From Alphaproteobacteria bacterium (GTDB lineage: Bacteria; Pseudomonadota; Alphaproteobacteria; Rhodobacterales; Rhodobacteraceae), in assembly GCA_030424645.1 (NCBI GenBank), contig JAUHWP010000003.1:1-64000 (forward strand): 64,000 nucleotides of DNA, in the 5' to 3' direction. Shown here piece after piece: positions 8,510 through 18,268 of this stretch (its first letter is position 1; each line of letters starts with the position of its first letter). Below the pieces are notes generated by a model. It saw only the letters and a program-made list of their open reading frames with translations, was not told where the DNA came from and did not search any database. A program made the position numbers and the translations under genes.

Positions 8510-8558
8510 CGGAACCATATTGGATCCCCATGCGCCCCCGAAAATCGGGGGCTTTTTT
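8493..8558 (+). promoter_or_regulatory. ilvIH transcription attenuator (antiterminator and terminator)
   Basis: GGCGCATGGG (8493-8502), inside the last codons of the leader peptide, is perfectly complementary to CCCATGCGCC (8527-8536). The 3' arm overlaps the 5' arm of a strong terminator: GCCCCCGA (8534-8541), loop AAA, TCGGGGGC (8545-8552), then six T. The two stems are mutually exclusive. A ribosome that reaches the stop codon (8507-8509) would cover 8493-8502 and let the terminator form; a ribosome stalled at 8471-8485 would leave it free to pair and allow read-through into ilvI. Confidence 0.88.
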
Positions 8559-8588
8559 GTGAAGAACGCACGTGGAACGGAGAGAGTG

Positions 8589-10343
8589 ATGACACGTCAG
8601 ATGACCGGAGCGAAAATGGTGGTGCAGGCCCTGAAGGATCAGGGTGTCGACACAGTATTCGGGTATCCGGGGGGCGCTGTCCTGCCGATCTATGACGAGA
8701 TTTTTCAGCAGAATGATATCCGGCACATACTGGTCCGCCACGAACAGGGCGCGGTGCATGCCGCCGAAGGCTATGCCCGCTCGACCGGCAAGCCCGGCGT
8801 TGTTCTTGTGACATCAGGCCCCGGCGCCACCAACGCGGTGACGGGCCTGACCGATGCGCTTCTGGATTCCATTCCCATCGTCGTGCTGACCGGACAGGTG
8901 CCGACCTTCATGATCGGCACTGACGGGTTTCAGGAAGCCGACACCGTGGGCATCACGCGCCCCTGCACCAAGCACAACTGGCTGGTGAAGGAAACCGACA
9001 AGCTGTCGGACGTGATCCATCAGGCCTTTCACGTGGCGACCACCGGCCGCCCCGGCCCGACACTTGTGGATATTCCCAAGGACGTGCAGTTCGCCACCGG
9101 CGACTATACCCCCCCCGCCAAGGCGGAAACCGGGCACTATGCCCCGCAGATCCGGGGGGATATCGACGCCATCACCGAGCTGGTGGCCGCGATGGAAACC
9201 GCGAAACGGCCGGTTTTCTATACCGGCGGCGGCGTGATCAACTCTGGCCCCGAGGCCTGCCAGTTGCTGCGCGAACTGGTGGATGCCACCGGCTTTCCCA
9301 TCACCTCGACCCTGATGGGGTTGGGCGCTTATCCGGCCAATGGCGACAACTGGCTGGGGATGCTGGGGATGCACGGGCTTTATGAAGCCAACATGGCGAT
9401 GCACGACTGCGACCTGATGATCTGTGTCGGCGCCCGGTTCGACGACCGGATCACCGGGCGCATCGACGCCTTCAGCCCGGGTTCGAAAAAGGCGCATATC
9501 GACATCGACCCCAGCTCGATCAACAAGGTCATTCATGTCGAGATCCCGATCATCGGCGATGTCGGACATGTGCTTGAAGACATGTTGAAAATCTGGAAAG
9601 CCCGCGGGCGCAAGACCGATGCTGACGCGTTGTCCGGCTGGGGCGCCAAGATCGACGAATGGCGCGCGCGCGATTGTCTGGCCTATCAACCGGACGACAA
9701 GGTCATCCAACCGCAATACGCGATGGAACGGCTTGAGGCGCTGACCAGGGACAAGGACCGCTATGTCGCGACCGAGGTCGGTCAGCACCAGATGTGGGCC
9801 GCGCAGCTCATGGGGTTCAACGACCCCAACCGTTGGCTGACCTCGGGAGGCCTTGGCACGATGGGATACGGCCTGCCCGCGTCGCTGGGCGCACAGATCG
9901 CACATCCCGACGCCTTGGTGATCAACGTGGCCGGCGATGCAAGCTGGCTGATGAACATGCAGGAAATGGGCACCGCCGTGCAGTTCCGTGCGCCGATCAA
10001 GCAGTTCATCCTGAACAACGAACGGCTGGGCATGGTGCGCCAGTGGCAAGAGCTGTTGCACGGCGAACGATACAGCCATAGCTGGTCGGAAAGCCTGCCC
10101 GATTTCGTGAAACTGGCGGAAGCCTTTGGCTGCAAGGGCCGGCAGGTGTCCGATCCGGCGGAACTGGACGACGCCATTCAGGAAATGCTGGATTATGACG
10201 GCCCGTTCATTCTGGACGTTCTGGTTGAAAAACACGCCAACTGCTTCCCGATGATCCCATCGGGCGAGCCGCATAACAAGATGCTTCTGGGCGAAGCCGA
10301 GACGCAGGGCGTCATCGGTTCCTCGGGCGCGACGCTGGTTTAA
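8589..10343 (+). CDS. ilvI: Acetolactate synthase large (catalytic) subunit
   Basis: A 584-residue ThDP-dependent enzyme condensing pyruvate with pyruvate or 2-oxobutyrate, the first common step of valine, leucine and isoleucine synthesis. Domains in order: N-terminal ThDP-binding region with FGYPGGAVLPIYD and the catalytic Glu in RHEQGAVHAAEGYAR; central FAD-binding-type domain; C-terminal ThDP pyrophosphate domain with GDASWLMNMQEMGTAVQF and LNNE. The ATG at 8589 follows GGAGAG and matches family starts (MTRQMTGAKMVVQAL); upstream in-frame codons overlap the attenuator. ilvH follows 13 nt downstream with AGGAGG. Confidence 0.96.
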   Translation: MTRQMTGAKMVVQALKDQGVDTVFGYPGGAVLPIYDEIFQQNDIRHILVRHEQGAVHAAEGYARSTGKPGVVLVTSGPGATNAVTGLTDALLDSIPIVVLTGQVPTFMIGTDGFQEADTVGITRPCTKHNWLVKETDKLSDVIHQAFHVATTGRPGPTLVDIPKDVQFATGDYTPPAKAETGHYAPQIRGDIDAITELVAAMETAKRPVFYTGGGVINSGPEACQLLRELVDATGFPITSTLMGLGAYPANGDNWLGMLGMHGLYEANMAMHDCDLMICVGARFDDRITGRIDAFSPGSKKAHIDIDPSSINKVIHVEIPIIGDVGHVLEDMLKIWKARGRKTDADALSGWGAKIDEWRARDCLAYQPDDKVIQPQYAMERLEALTRDKDRYVATEVGQHQMWAAQLMGFNDPNRWLTSGGLGTMGYGLPASLGAQIAHPDALVINVAGDASWLMNMQEMGTAVQFRAPIKQFILNNERLGMVRQWQELLHGERYSHSWSESLPDFVKLAEAFGCKGRQVSDPAELDDAIQEMLDYDGPFILDVLVEKHANCFPMIPSGEPHNKMLLGEAETQGVIGSSGATLV

Positions 10344-10356
10344 GGAGGGTCTGTAA

Positions 10357-10923
10357 ATGTCTGCACTCAAGATCAAAAAAGGCTCTTCGCGCAAATCGGC
10401 CTATGACCTGCGCGATCCGAATGCCGATATCATCGAACGCCATACGCTGGCGATTGTCGTCGACAACGAGGCCGGTGTTCTGGCCCGTGTGATCGGCTTG
10501 TTCTCGGGACGCGGTTACAACATCGAAAGCCTGACCGTGGCCGAGGTCGACCACCTGGGCCACCTGTCGCGGATCACCATCGTGACCACCGGCACACCCG
10601 CCGTGATCGAACAGATCAAGGCACAGCTTGGCCGGATCGTTCCTGTGCATGACGTTCATGACCTGACCGTCGAAGGCCCCGCCGTGGAACGTGAACTGGC
10701 CCTGTTCAAGGTCGCAGGATCGGGCGACAAGCGGGTCGAAGCCCTGAGGCTGGCCGACATCTTCCGCGCCAATGTGGTCGATTCCACACTGGACAGCTTC
10801 GTTTTTGAAATCACGGGAACCACGGAAAAGATCTCGGCGTTTTCCGAACTGATGCGACCGCTTGGCCTGATCGAAGTCGCCCGCACCGGGGTCGCCGCCC
10901 TGTCGCGCGGCACGCCCGAGTAA
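10357..10923 (+). CDS. ilvH: Acetolactate synthase small (regulatory) subunit
   Basis: A 188-residue regulatory partner of the upstream large subunit that confers valine feedback inhibition. An ACT domain is clear at about residues 27-100 (HTLAIVVDNEAGVLARVIGLFSGRGYNIESLTV), followed by the C-terminal ALS_ss domain with ERELALFKV and the SFVFEITGTTEKISAF segment. The N-terminus has an extra basic extension (LKIKKGSSRKSAYDLRDP) as in many alphaproteobacterial versions. It shares the attenuated transcript with ilvI. A hairpin with an 11-bp stem (10939-10949/10956-10966, one G-T pair) lies 15 nt after the stop but lacks a T run. Confidence 0.95.
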   Translation: MSALKIKKGSSRKSAYDLRDPNADIIERHTLAIVVDNEAGVLARVIGLFSGRGYNIESLTVAEVDHLGHLSRITIVTTGTPAVIEQIKAQLGRIVPVHDVHDLTVEGPAVERELALFKVAGSGDKRVEALRLADIFRANVVDSTLDSFVFEITGTTEKISAFSELMRPLGLIEVARTGVAALSRGTPE

Positions 10924-11006
10924 CGCTGGCGCTGTCCTGTGCCTGTCGGCCGTTACCGACGGGCACGGCGTGGCCGCATATGACAATGCCCCCGGCGGCT
11001 GTCCTT

Positions 11007-11306
11007 TCAGGCCACCACGCGCAACACGCTTCCGGACGACCGGTTGGATGAAGGCCGGTCAAATCCGGCCAGAACCTGCGCCGGGTCCACACCGCTCATC
11101 ACCACGGGCACGTCTTCGATCCGCACAACCTTGCGGAACCCGTTACTTTCTTCGCATTCGAACCAGATCTGCGCACCGCGCCCCAGGCCGCCTGTATTCT
11201 TGGGTGCCGCGACCTCGGGACCGACAAACGCCAGCGGCCCCTGGTCTTCGCACCACACCAGTCCAACGCCTTTTTGCGCGTTGTACCAGAGGATTATCCC
11301 CAACAT
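11007..11306 (-). CDS. Divergent cold-shock-domain-like small protein
   Basis: A 99-residue protein whose first 35 residues (GIILWYNAQKGVGLVWCEDQ, then LAFVGPEV) align by eye with the cold shock domain start GxVKWFNxxKGFGFI and the VFVH motif. The RNA-binding aromatics of RNP1 are replaced (KGVGLV in place of KGFGFI) and the RNP2 histidine is lost, so nucleic acid binding may be altered. The remainder is an unrecognised region ending in a Ser-rich tail. I chose the ATG at 11306 because GGAG lies six bases upstream; ATGs at 11318 and 11330 are alternatives. It converges on ilvH. Confidence 0.6.
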   Translation of the reverse strand: MLGIILWYNAQKGVGLVWCEDQGPLAFVGPEVAAPKNTGGLGRGAQIWFECEESNGFRKVVRIEDVPVVMSGVDPAQVLAGFDRPSSNRSSGSVLRVVA

Positions 11307-11745
11307 CACCTTCTCCATTTTTTCTAACATTTTAATGGTTAGATGCGGCAGGAACAGGGCAATATTTCGCCTAAGACAAGAAGTCGCGATAGAAATCTGT
11401 CCGTCAGGTTGTTTTATCAAAACAATCGCGGCGCCACCGGAAAATTGATGCCGTTACGTCAACCTGCGAATGACATCGCGCGTGCCGCAAAGTGCCCCGA
11501 CAGAATCAGTTTACCAGCGACGAGCACTCCCAGCGCCCCGTCCCAAAAAGAATGGGGCGCCCGAAGGCACCCCAGTTTCGCTGATAAGGCTCGTGATTGA
11601 TACCGCCCGGTTGTTTTTGCCTGCGGCCTTATCCGCGTCGGGGACGAGCGCACCCGCCCCGTGTGAAGATGGGGGGCGGCAAGCGGACCCCCACCCCATT
11701 TCTGCCGGGCACATCCCTTGGGACGTGGACGCGCCCGGCGGTTCC
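11307..11745. other. Intergenic stretch between cold-shock-like gene and nrdJ
   Basis: No convincing coding frame is seen in these 439 nt. The part nearest the cold-shock-like gene (11307-11460) is AT-rich and probably holds its promoter. The part nearest nrdJ holds two hairpins on the minus strand: one at 11704-11739 directly after the nrdJ stop, and the terminator at 11545-11573. Confidence 0.6.
11545..11573 (-). terminator. Intrinsic terminator downstream of nrdJ
   Basis: On the minus strand GGGGTGCC-TTCG-GGCGCCCC (11573 to 11554) is followed by ATTCTTTTT. The stem is eight pairs including one G-T, with a stable TTCG loop. It lies about 170 nt past the nrdJ stop; a long T-less hairpin (11704-11739) is closer to the gene. 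Confidence 0.7.
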
Positions 11746-14700
11746 TCAGCTACAGCCCGTGGTCGATCCGCAGGTGTTGCATTTCATGCAGGTGCCGTTG
11801 CGCACCAGCGTGTAGTTGCCGCATTCACCGCAAGGATCGCCCTCGTAGCCCTGCATCTTGGCCTTGGTCCGGGCGTCGATCTTGTTGATCGTGCCGGCGG
11901 ATACGGCGGTCTCGCTGACCAAGGTTTCCGTCACGGTGGTTTTCACCCCCGCGGTTTCCGGCACCAGCGTGTTCAGCGCGCCGACCGGATCGGTGCCCGT
12001 CAGGACCGCGCCTCCCAGATCGGCTCCACCCTGCAGCACCATCAGCTCTTGCGGCATCCGCTTGCGCAAATACCCGGTCGAACTGATTTGCTTCAACACT
12101 TCCAAGGACTTGGAGGCTGCTGTTTCCGTGATTTCCTGCACGTTCGACACGCCTTCCTCTTCGCCCCGGCCCAGATCGTCGAAGCTTGCGCCTTCGGGTT
12201 TCACATGGGCCAGATCGGTGCGGTCCAGATAGGACACGGCCAACTCGCGGAAGATGTAATCCAGGATCGACGTCGCGTTCTTGATCGAATCGTTGCCCTG
12301 CACCATCCCTGCCGGTTCGAACTTGGTGAAGGTGAAGGCATCGACGAATTCCTCAAGCGGTACACCGTATTGCAGGCCAACCGACACCGCGATGGCGAAA
12401 TTGTTCATCATCGCACGGAAGCCCGCGCCTTCCTTGTGCATGTCGATGAAGATCTCGCCCAGATTGCCGTCTTCATACTCGCCGGTGCGCAAATAGACCT
12501 TGTGCCCGCCGACGATGGCCTTCTGGGTATACCCCTTGCGACGCTCAGGCAGCTTTTCGCGGCCCCGCGCCACTTCCTTGATGACCACCTTTTCAATGAT
12601 CTTCTCGGCCAGTGTCACGGCTTTCTCATGCGGCGACCCCGAGGCAAGGATTTCTTCGGCCTCTTCGTCATCCTCGACCAAAGCAGCGGCCAGCGGCTGG
12701 CTGAGCTTCGAGCCGTCGCGATAGAGCGCGTTGGCCTTGATGCCCAGCGACCACGACAGTTCATAGGCTTTCTGGCAATCCTCGATCGTGGCGTCATTCG
12801 CCATGTTGATGGTTTTCGAGATCGCGCCCGAGATGAAGCTCTGCGCTGCGGCCATCATATAGATATGGCTGTCAACACTCAGGAAACGCTTGCCTTTCTT
12901 GCCGCACGGGTTGGCGCAGTCAAAGACGTTGTAGTGTTCTTCCTTCAGGTGCGGCGCCCCTTCCAGGGTCATCGTGCCGCAGACATGATCATTGGCGGTT
13001 TCGATGTCCTTGCGGGTGAAGCCCAGATGGCTCAGCAAGCTGAAATCGGGGTTGTTCAGCTTCTCTGCCGGGATGCCCAGCACGTTGGTGCAGAACTCCT
13101 CGCCCAGCGTCCACTGGTTGAACACGAACCGGATGTCGAAGGCCGACGGCAGCGCCGCTTCGATCTTGTTGATCTCGCTTTCGCCGAAGCCATGGCCGAT
13201 CAGGGTCGTGTGATTGATCCCCGGTGCATTGCCAAGGGTGCCGTGGCCCACGGCGTAGCTGATGATTTCCTCGATCTGCGACGAGGCATAGCCCAGCTTT
13301 TCAAGGGCTGCGGGAACCGAGCGGTTGATGATCTTGAAGTATCCGCCCCCGGCCAGTTTCTTGAACTTCACCAGCGCGAAGTCAGGCTCGATGCCCGTGG
13401 TGTCGCAATCCATCACCAGACCGATGGTGCCGGTAGGTGCAATCACGGACACCTGCGCGTTGCGATAGCCGTGCTTTTCACCCAGCGCCAGCGCCTCGTC
13501 CCACGCGCCCATCGCCAGATCGACCAGCTTCGCGTCAGGGCAATTGGCGTGATCCAGCGCCAGCGGTTTGATCTCAAGCCCCTCATAGCCCTCGGTCGCG
13601 CCGTAAGCCGCCGTGCGGTGGTTGCGGATAACGCGCAGCATGTGGTCCTTGTTGCGCTCGAACCCTTCGAACGCGCCCAACTCACCCGCCATTTCCGCAG
13701 ACGTGGCATAGGACACGCCCGACAGGATCGCGGTCAGCGCGCCACACATCGCCCGGCCTTCGGGCGAGTCGTAGCCAAAGCCCATATTCATCAGCAGACC
13801 GCCGATATTGGCATAGCCCAGCCCCAGCGTGCGGAAGACATAGCTGCGCTCGGCAATCTCTTTCGACGGGAACTGCGCCATCATCACCGAGATTTCCAGC
13901 GTGATCGTCCACAGGCGCGTGGCGTGCATGTAATCCTCGGCCTGGAACTCGCCATCCTTGAGGAAGGTCAGCAGGTTCATCGAGGCCAGGTTGCAGGCGG
14001 TGTCATCCAGGAACATGTATTCCGAACACGGGTTCGAGCCGCGAATCTCGCCGTCTTCCGGGCAGGTGTGCCAGGCGTTGACCGTGTCGTGATACTGGAT
14101 GCCGGGGTCCGCACAGGCCCATGCGGCGTGACCGATCTGGTCCCACAAGTCGCGCGCCTTGATGGTCTTGGCGACCGAACCATCGGTGCGGCGGATCAGT
14201 TCCCAGTCGGCATCGGCCTCGACCGCCTTCAGATAGGCATCGGTGACGCGCACCGAGTTGTTCGAGTTCTGGCCCGATACGGTCGCGTAGGCCTCTGAAT
14301 CCCAATCCGTGTCATAGGTCGGAAACTCGATCGAGCCGTAGCCCTGCTTGGCGTAATCCAGCACGCGCTTGACGTAAACCTCTGGAATTGCTACTTTTTT
14401 CGCGGCACGGATGGCCGCTTTCAGGGTGTCGTTGACCTTGGGGTCAAAGGCATCTTCCTCGGCGCCATCCCACGCGCGGATCGCGGCGAAGATGTGGTTC
14501 AGATGCTCTTCGTGCATCTTCGACCCGGCCACCAGCGAGGCGACTTTCTGCTCTTCCTTGACCTTCCAGTTGATGTATTCTTCGATATCTGGGTGGTCGC
14601 TGTCCACGATCACCATCTTGGCGGCGCGGCGCGTGGTGCCGCCCGACTTGATTGCGCCCGCCGCGCGGTCGCCAATTTTCAGAAATCCCATCAGGCCCGA

Positions 14701-15453
14701 GGATTTGCCACCGCCCGACAAGGGTTCGTTGGCCGCCCGCAGGGACGAGAAATTGGTGCCGGTGCCCGACCCGTATTTGAACAGGCGTGCCTCGCGGACC
14801 CACAGGTCCATGATGCCACCATCGCCCACCAGATCGTCGTCAATCGACTGGATAAAGCACGCGTGGGGCTGCGGATGCTCATAGCTCGACTTGGATTTGG
14901 TCAGCTTGCGGGTCTTGTGATCGACATAGTAATGGCCCTGCGCCGGACCGTCGATGCCATAAGCCCAATGCAGACCGGTGTTGAACCACTGGGGCGAGTT
15001 CGGTGCGGCGCGCTGGCTGGCCAGCATGTGGCGCATTTCATCGAAATAGGCCTTCGCATCGGCTTCGGTGGTGAAATAACCCCCCTTCCAGCCCCAATAG
15101 GTCCACGCCCCCGCCAGACGGTCAAACACCTGCTTGGCCGAGGTTTCACCGCCGAAGCGTTCTTCTTTGGGCAGATCGGCCAGCGCCTTTTCATCGGGAA
15201 CCGAGCGCCACAGGAATTCGGGAACGCCTTTTTCCTTCACCCGTTTCAGGGCGGCAGGCACACCGGCTTTGCGGAAATATTTCTGCGCGATCACGTCGGA
15301 TGCGACCTGGCTCCAATCCGCCGGCACCTCGCAATTGTCCAGCTTGAACACGATGGTCCCGTCCGGGTTGCGGATCTCGGACGAGGTCGAGATGAAATCC
15401 AGATCCAAATATGCGTCTTTGCCTGCCTTGGTGAATTTGCGTTCGATTTTCAT
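11746..15453 (-). CDS. nrdJ: Vitamin B12-dependent (class II) ribonucleotide reductase
   Basis: A 1235-residue adenosylcobalamin-dependent reductase that makes deoxyribonucleotides independent of oxygen. Visible features: the [15 protein letters not shown] and [12 protein letters not shown] glycine-rich segments near residues 225-260, the radical-bearing region around [21 protein letters not shown], the second active-site cysteines, and a C-terminal [28 protein letters not shown] cysteine cluster that re-reduces the active site by thioredoxin. The ATG at 15453 (MKIERKFTK) is the family start; a further in-frame 22 codons upstream look non-coding. A candidate NrdR box lies upstream. I looked for a cobalamin riboswitch in the leader and did not find one. 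Confidence 0.95.
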   Translation of the reverse strand: MKIERKFTKAGKDAYLDLDFISTSSEIRNPDGTIVFKLDNCEVPADWSQVASDVIAQKYFRKAGVPAALKRVKEKGVPEFLWRSVPDEKALADLPKEERFGGETSAKQVFDRLAGAWTYWGWKGGYFTTEADAKAYFDEMRHMLASQRAAPNSPQWFNTGLHWAYGIDGPAQGHYYVDHKTRKLTKSKSSYEHPQPHACFIQSIDDDLVGDGGIMDLWVREARLFKYGSGTGTNFSSLRAANEPLSGGGKSSGLMGFLKIGDRAAGAIKSGGTTRRAAKMVIVDSDHPDIEEYINWKVKEEQKVASLVAGSKMHEEHLNHIFAAIRAWDGAEEDAFDPKVNDTLKAAIRAAKKVAIPEVYVKRVLDYAKQGYGSIEFPTYDTDWDSEAYATVSGQNSNNSVRVTDAYLKAVEADADWELIRRTDGSVAKTIKARDLWDQIGHAAWACADPGIQYHDTVNAWHTCPEDGEIRGSNPCSEYMFLDDTACNLASMNLLTFLKDGEFQAEDYMHATRLWTITLEISVMMAQFPSKEIAERSYVFRTLGLGYANIGGLLMNMGFGYDSPEGRAMCGALTAILSGVSYATSAEMAGELGAFEGFERNKDHMLRVIRNHRTAAYGATEGYEGLEIKPLALDHANCPDAKLVDLAMGAWDEALALGEKHGYRNAQVSVIAPTGTIGLVMDCDTTGIEPDFALVKFKKLAGGGYFKIINRSVPAALEKLGYASSQIEEIISYAVGHGTLGNAPGINHTTLIGHGFGESEINKIEAALPSAFDIRFVFNQWTLGEEFCTNVLGIPAEKLNNPDFSLLSHLGFTRKDIETANDHVCGTMTLEGAPHLKEEHYNVFDCANPCGKKGKRFLSVDSHIYMMAAAQSFISGAISKTINMANDATIEDCQKAYELSWSLGIKANALYRDGSKLSQPLAAALVEDDEEAEEILASGSPHEKAVTLAEKIIEKVVIKEVARGREKLPERRKGYTQKAIVGGHKVYLRTGEYEDGNLGEIFIDMHKEGAGFRAMMNNFAIAVSVGLQYGVPLEEFVDAFTFTKFEPAGMVQGNDSIKNATSILDYIFRELAVSYLDRTDLAHVKPEGASFDDLGRGEEEGVSNVQEITETAASKSLEVLKQISSTGYLRKRMPQELMVLQGGADLGGAVLTGTDPVGALNTLVPETAGVKTTVTETLVSETAVSAGTINKIDARTKAKMQGYEGDPCGECGNYTLVRNGTCMKCNTCGSTTGCS

Positions 15454-16194
15454 AGTGCCCCGTCGGTCCTTCGTACTCTGCGGTGTCGCCGTGTCCTGGC
15501 GTGGCGTCACCCTTCCCAAAAATCACGCTGATCACGAGGGCCCGAAACATGGCATAGAATATGACATGGAAAACCCTGCCCGAAGCGCGGTGTGAACCGC
15601 CCCGGTTAAGCCCAACCCATCAGGTTTGTCATATTTGTTTCACTGTCCCGCTGTAACCTGCCGCCACTATATGTTGTGGCTTGATGACCAGCACGCACAA
15701 GGTGGCGTATCTGACCCCAACAGGTCAACAAAAACTTCCCACCTATCCACAACTCTTTTCCGTTGACCTTGCCAGGGGTTTAGGCAAGCGCGGGATTAAC
15801 CATTTGATTCCTGATCGCGGGGCCTCTGTGGATGGTTTCCGATTTATTTATGTGACCGACGGACTTACACCCGGAAGGGGAAGTGATACCTCAATCCACG
15901 ACCGGCAAAGATGTATCGCTCGGTGGCGCGACAGACCGGTCCGGCAAGGCAAATCGGCAAATTTCGGTGAAAAACCATCGGGAATCGGGTTCTGTGGCAA
16001 ATCCGGCGCCCACCCCCTTCGATGTGGCTTTCCGGTGCCACCCGAATGGCGGGTTCGTCCGCGTGATGCGCGACAAAAAAAGAATCACCTTTCGGTTGCC
16101 GCGCGGGCAAAACCATAGGCCGTCGCCGATCTATCAACCTGCGGGCGGACAGCATCGCACAAACCACGGCAAGACATCACAAGAGATGGATGGA
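15454..16194. other. 741-nt region without a convincing gene between nrdJ and tRNA-Pro
   Basis: Open frames of 100-145 codons exist on both strands (for example 15681-16118 plus, 15865-16167 minus), but none has a ribosome site, family resemblance or good codon pattern. The part next to nrdJ is its leader and promoter region with the NrdR-like box. A single DnaA-box-like 9-mer (CTATCCACA, 15743-15751) and a TTGCC/GGCAA short hairpin (15770s) are present. The stretch 15860-16190 shows nothing I can name. Confidence 0.5.
15664..15679 (-). promoter_or_regulatory. Candidate NrdR box upstream of nrdJ
   Basis: CCACTATATGTTGTGG is a near-perfect 16-nt palindrome of the NrdR-box type (core ACWATATATWGT). 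It lies about 210 nt upstream of the nrdJ start, and on the minus strand contains CATATAGT, which could serve as a -10 element, so repressor binding would block initiation. A second box at the usual helical spacing is not clear. Confidence 0.55.
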
Positions 16195-16271
16195 TGGTCG
16201 GGACGGCAAGATTCGAACTTGCGACCTACGGTACCCAAAACCGTCGCGCTACCAGGCTGCGCTACGCCCCG
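16195..16271 (-). tRNA. tRNA-Pro (anticodon UGG)
   Basis: The minus strand folds as a 77-nt cloverleaf including encoded CCA. Acceptor CGGGGCG pairs with CGTCCCG (one G-U), the D arm is GCGC-AGCCTGGTA-GCGC, the anticodon stem ACGGT/ACCGT closes the loop TTTGGGT with anticodon TGG, and the T arm GCAAG-TTCGAAT-CTTGC is perfect. Discriminator base is A. It reads proline CCA and, with wobble, other CCN codons. It stands alone, downstream of the DUF192 gene on the same strand. Confidence 0.95.
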
Positions 16272-16352
16272 AACGCCCCTTCCTTAACGGGGGTTCCGGG
16301 TGAAGAAAAGGGCAAACTGACGACCCGCCGCAGCTTCAGTCCGACGACGGGC

Positions 16353-16853
16353 CTAGTCGGTCGCCGCACACGGCCATGCCGCGATCTTTTGATCCAGGCG
16401 CGGGTGGCGCAAAACGGTTCCTTCGACGATGCCAAACCGCTCGGCGATGCCGCCATTCACTTCAAGCACCGCAAGAATGTCGGACCCGCCGGGGATGGGC
16501 GACAGATCAAGCGGAACGGCGTTCCGGTGCACCCGCGCCACGGTCCCGTCCGCGGTCAGAAACAGCATGTCCAACGGGATCAGCGTGTTTTTCATCCAGA
16601 AGCTGACCGGCTGAGGGGCTTCGAACAGGAACAACATACCATGCGACATCGGCAGGGTTTCGCGATTCATCAAACCGGTGGCGCGTTCGCCGGGGTCGTC
16701 GGCAATCTCGACCGTGAAACGTGCCTGCCCCCAATCGCCGCGCAGGTCGACATGGGCGGGGTCGCAACCATCGGCCAGGGCCGGAGCACACAGCAAAAGG
16801 GCGCCCATGACAGACGCCCCGGTTCGAACTGCGATGTCCCGCACGCCTTTCAT
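16353..16853 (-). CDS. Secreted DUF192 family protein
   Basis: A 166-residue protein with an N-terminal signal peptide (about residues 1-26, ending ALLLCAPALADG) and one DUF192 domain. Diagnostic segments are RATGLMNRETLPMSHGMLFLF, FWMKNTLIPLDMLFL and ILAVLEVNGGIAERFGI. The family (YtqP/YceI-unrelated, PF02643) is widespread in envelopes and of unknown biochemical role. The ATG at 16853 begins one base after the stop of the double cold-shock-domain gene, so the two are co-transcribed and coupled. Upstream in-frame codons lie inside that gene. Confidence 0.87.
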   Translation of the reverse strand: MKGVRDIAVRTGASVMGALLLCAPALADGCDPAHVDLRGDWGQARFTVEIADDPGERATGLMNRETLPMSHGMLFLFEAPQPVSFWMKNTLIPLDMLFLTADGTVARVHRNAVPLDLSPIPGGSDILAVLEVNGGIAERFGIVEGTVLRHPRLDQKIAAWPCAATD

Positions 16854-16854
16854 A

Positions 16855-17394
16855 TCAGTCCTTTTGGCTGATCGCGGCGTCCCACGAGGACACGCTGACC
16901 GCCATGCAGCCCCGTTTGCCTGCCGCCGACCGAATCCCGATGGCTTCCCCCGGTTGCAAATCGGCAAGCCCGGACCGGCGCAACACCTCGACATGGATGA
17001 ACACGTCTTCCGAACGCCCGAACACATTGGCAAATCCGAACCCCTTGGCCTTGTCGAACCATTTGACACGCGCCGGTTCCAGCGGGCCGACGCTGTCGGG
17101 GTCCACGATCCCTTCGGCAAGCTCTTCAAGCTGATGCTCGGCCTCGCCCACGGGCGGCTGGATGGACAACACGCTGACGGCCTGGCGTCCACGCTCGGTC
17201 GATTGCACCGAAATCTCGATCACCGAGCCATCGGCGACCGAGCTTTGGCCGAAATTCCGCAACACGTTGGCATGGAGCAGAATATCCGCGCCGCCTTCAT
17301 CTGCGATAACGAAACCAAACCCTTTATTCGGGTCAAACCATTTGACCTGGCCACGCAGCACGATTGGCTCATGCGCGTCTGTTTCTTGCGCCAT
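16855..17394 (-). CDS. Double cold-shock-domain protein
   Basis: A 179-residue protein with two cold shock domains joined by an acidic linker. The first (about residues 14-78) has GQVKWFDPNKGFGFVIAD with RNP1 KGFGFV and an ILLHANVL second motif; the second (about residues 108-172) has ARVKWFDKAKGFGFANVFG and DVFIHVEVL. Such proteins bind single-stranded RNA or DNA and act as RNA chaperones or regulators. The ATG at 17394 has GAGGA upstream; an in-frame extension to 17466 is unlikely. The DUF192 gene follows after one base. Tandem domains in one chain are typical of several alphaproteobacteria. Confidence 0.9.
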   Translation of the reverse strand: MAQETDAHEPIVLRGQVKWFDPNKGFGFVIADEGGADILLHANVLRNFGQSSVADGSVIEISVQSTERGRQAVSVLSIQPPVGEAEHQLEELAEGIVDPDSVGPLEPARVKWFDKAKGFGFANVFGRSEDVFIHVEVLRRSGLADLQPGEAIGIRSAAGKRGCMAVSVSSWDAAISQKD

Positions 17395-17506
17395 AGTTGT
17401 CCTCAAAACTTCGCATCCCCGCCATACTATTGGGGTGTTTAGAATCCGGGTGCAAGCCTCTAACACATATACTTTTAGGCAGGTATAGCACGGAAATCCA
17501 AAGTAT

Positions 17507-18112
17507 TTAAGGATTTAAGCGTATAACTGACCAAGAGTCACCGTTTTCGGTTCGGGTCCACCGGAACCGGTCGTGAAGGCGGAACGCGCCGTCGGCCCAG
17601 AACTCGATTTCGGTCGGTCGAATGCGGTATCCCCCCCAGAAAGGCGGGCGGGACGGGTTTGCACCATGGGCCGCTGTCACCTTTGCCACTTCGGCCATCA
17701 GGGCAGCGCGCGACGCCAACGGCTGGCTTTGATGGGACGCCCAGGCCCCCAGCCGGCTTTTCAGCGACCGCGAGGCATAGTAGGCATCCGCCTGTGACCC
17801 GTCTTCCCGCGCGATCACGCCGCGCACGCGAATCTGGCGGCGCAGGCTTTTCCAGTGCATGACAAAAGCCGCCTTGCCCGCGTGATCGAGTTCCCGCGCC
17901 TTCACGGAACCATAGTTTGTATAGAAGACGAATGCGTCATCCTCGATGTCCTTCAACAGCACCATCCGCGCATTCGGAAGGCCATCGGCGTCGACCGTGG
18001 ACAGCGCAATCGCGTTGGGATCGTTGGGTTCGGATTTCTCCGCCTCGGCCAGCCAGTCCCGCGCAATGACAAACGGGTCATCGCCTGCAAATATCCCGCC
18101 ACGTTCCGCCAT
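17507..18112 (-). CDS. pdxH: Pyridoxamine 5'-phosphate oxidase
   Basis: A 201-residue FMN enzyme oxidising pyridoxine or pyridoxamine 5'-phosphate to pyridoxal phosphate, the last step or salvage step of vitamin B6 synthesis. Characteristic segments are [49 protein letters not shown] (FMN phosphate site), [10 protein letters not shown] and the C-terminal [17 protein letters not shown]...RLHDR signature. The ATG at 18112 follows AGGAGG by five bases and is preferred over the in-frame ATG at 18139. It is divergent from fabI. Confidence 0.94.
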   Translation of the reverse strand: MAERGGIFAGDDPFVIARDWLAEAEKSEPNDPNAIALSTVDADGLPNARMVLLKDIEDDAFVFYTNYGSVKARELDHAGKAAFVMHWKSLRRQIRVRGVIAREDGSQADAYYASRSLKSRLGAWASHQSQPLASRAALMAEVAKVTAAHGANPSRPPFWGGYRIRPTEIEFWADGAFRLHDRFRWTRTENGDSWSVIRLNP

Positions 18113-18268
18113 CCCGGCCTCCTTTTCGTTACTTTCCAAACATATGGCCTGCGCGGTTCCGTGCCAACTCTGTTACAATACCGTTGCAAGGCGCCCGGCA
18201 CAGGCTTGAAGAGACACGACCAATCGCCTAAACCGGCTTAACGGAGTATCTCGGGACGGGGAACCAGA

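Noticed and set aside
11470-14298. Very long open frame (942 codons) on the plus strand opposite nrdJ
   Set aside because: It is the antisense of a strongly conserved ribonucleotide reductase; long antisense frames are expected in high-GC DNA, and its translation shows no family resemblance.
15743-15751. DnaA-box-like CTATCCACA
   Set aside because: A single degenerate copy with no cluster, AT-rich unwinding region or origin-linked genes; not evidence of a replication origin.
15681-16118. 145-codon open frame in the nrdJ-tRNA gap
   Set aside because: It starts inside the control region of nrdJ, lacks a ribosome site and resembles no protein; treated as non-coding.
15454-16190. Possible cobalamin riboswitch upstream of nrdJ
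   Set aside because: I searched by eye for the B12-box type sequence and the expected stems on the minus strand and did not find them.
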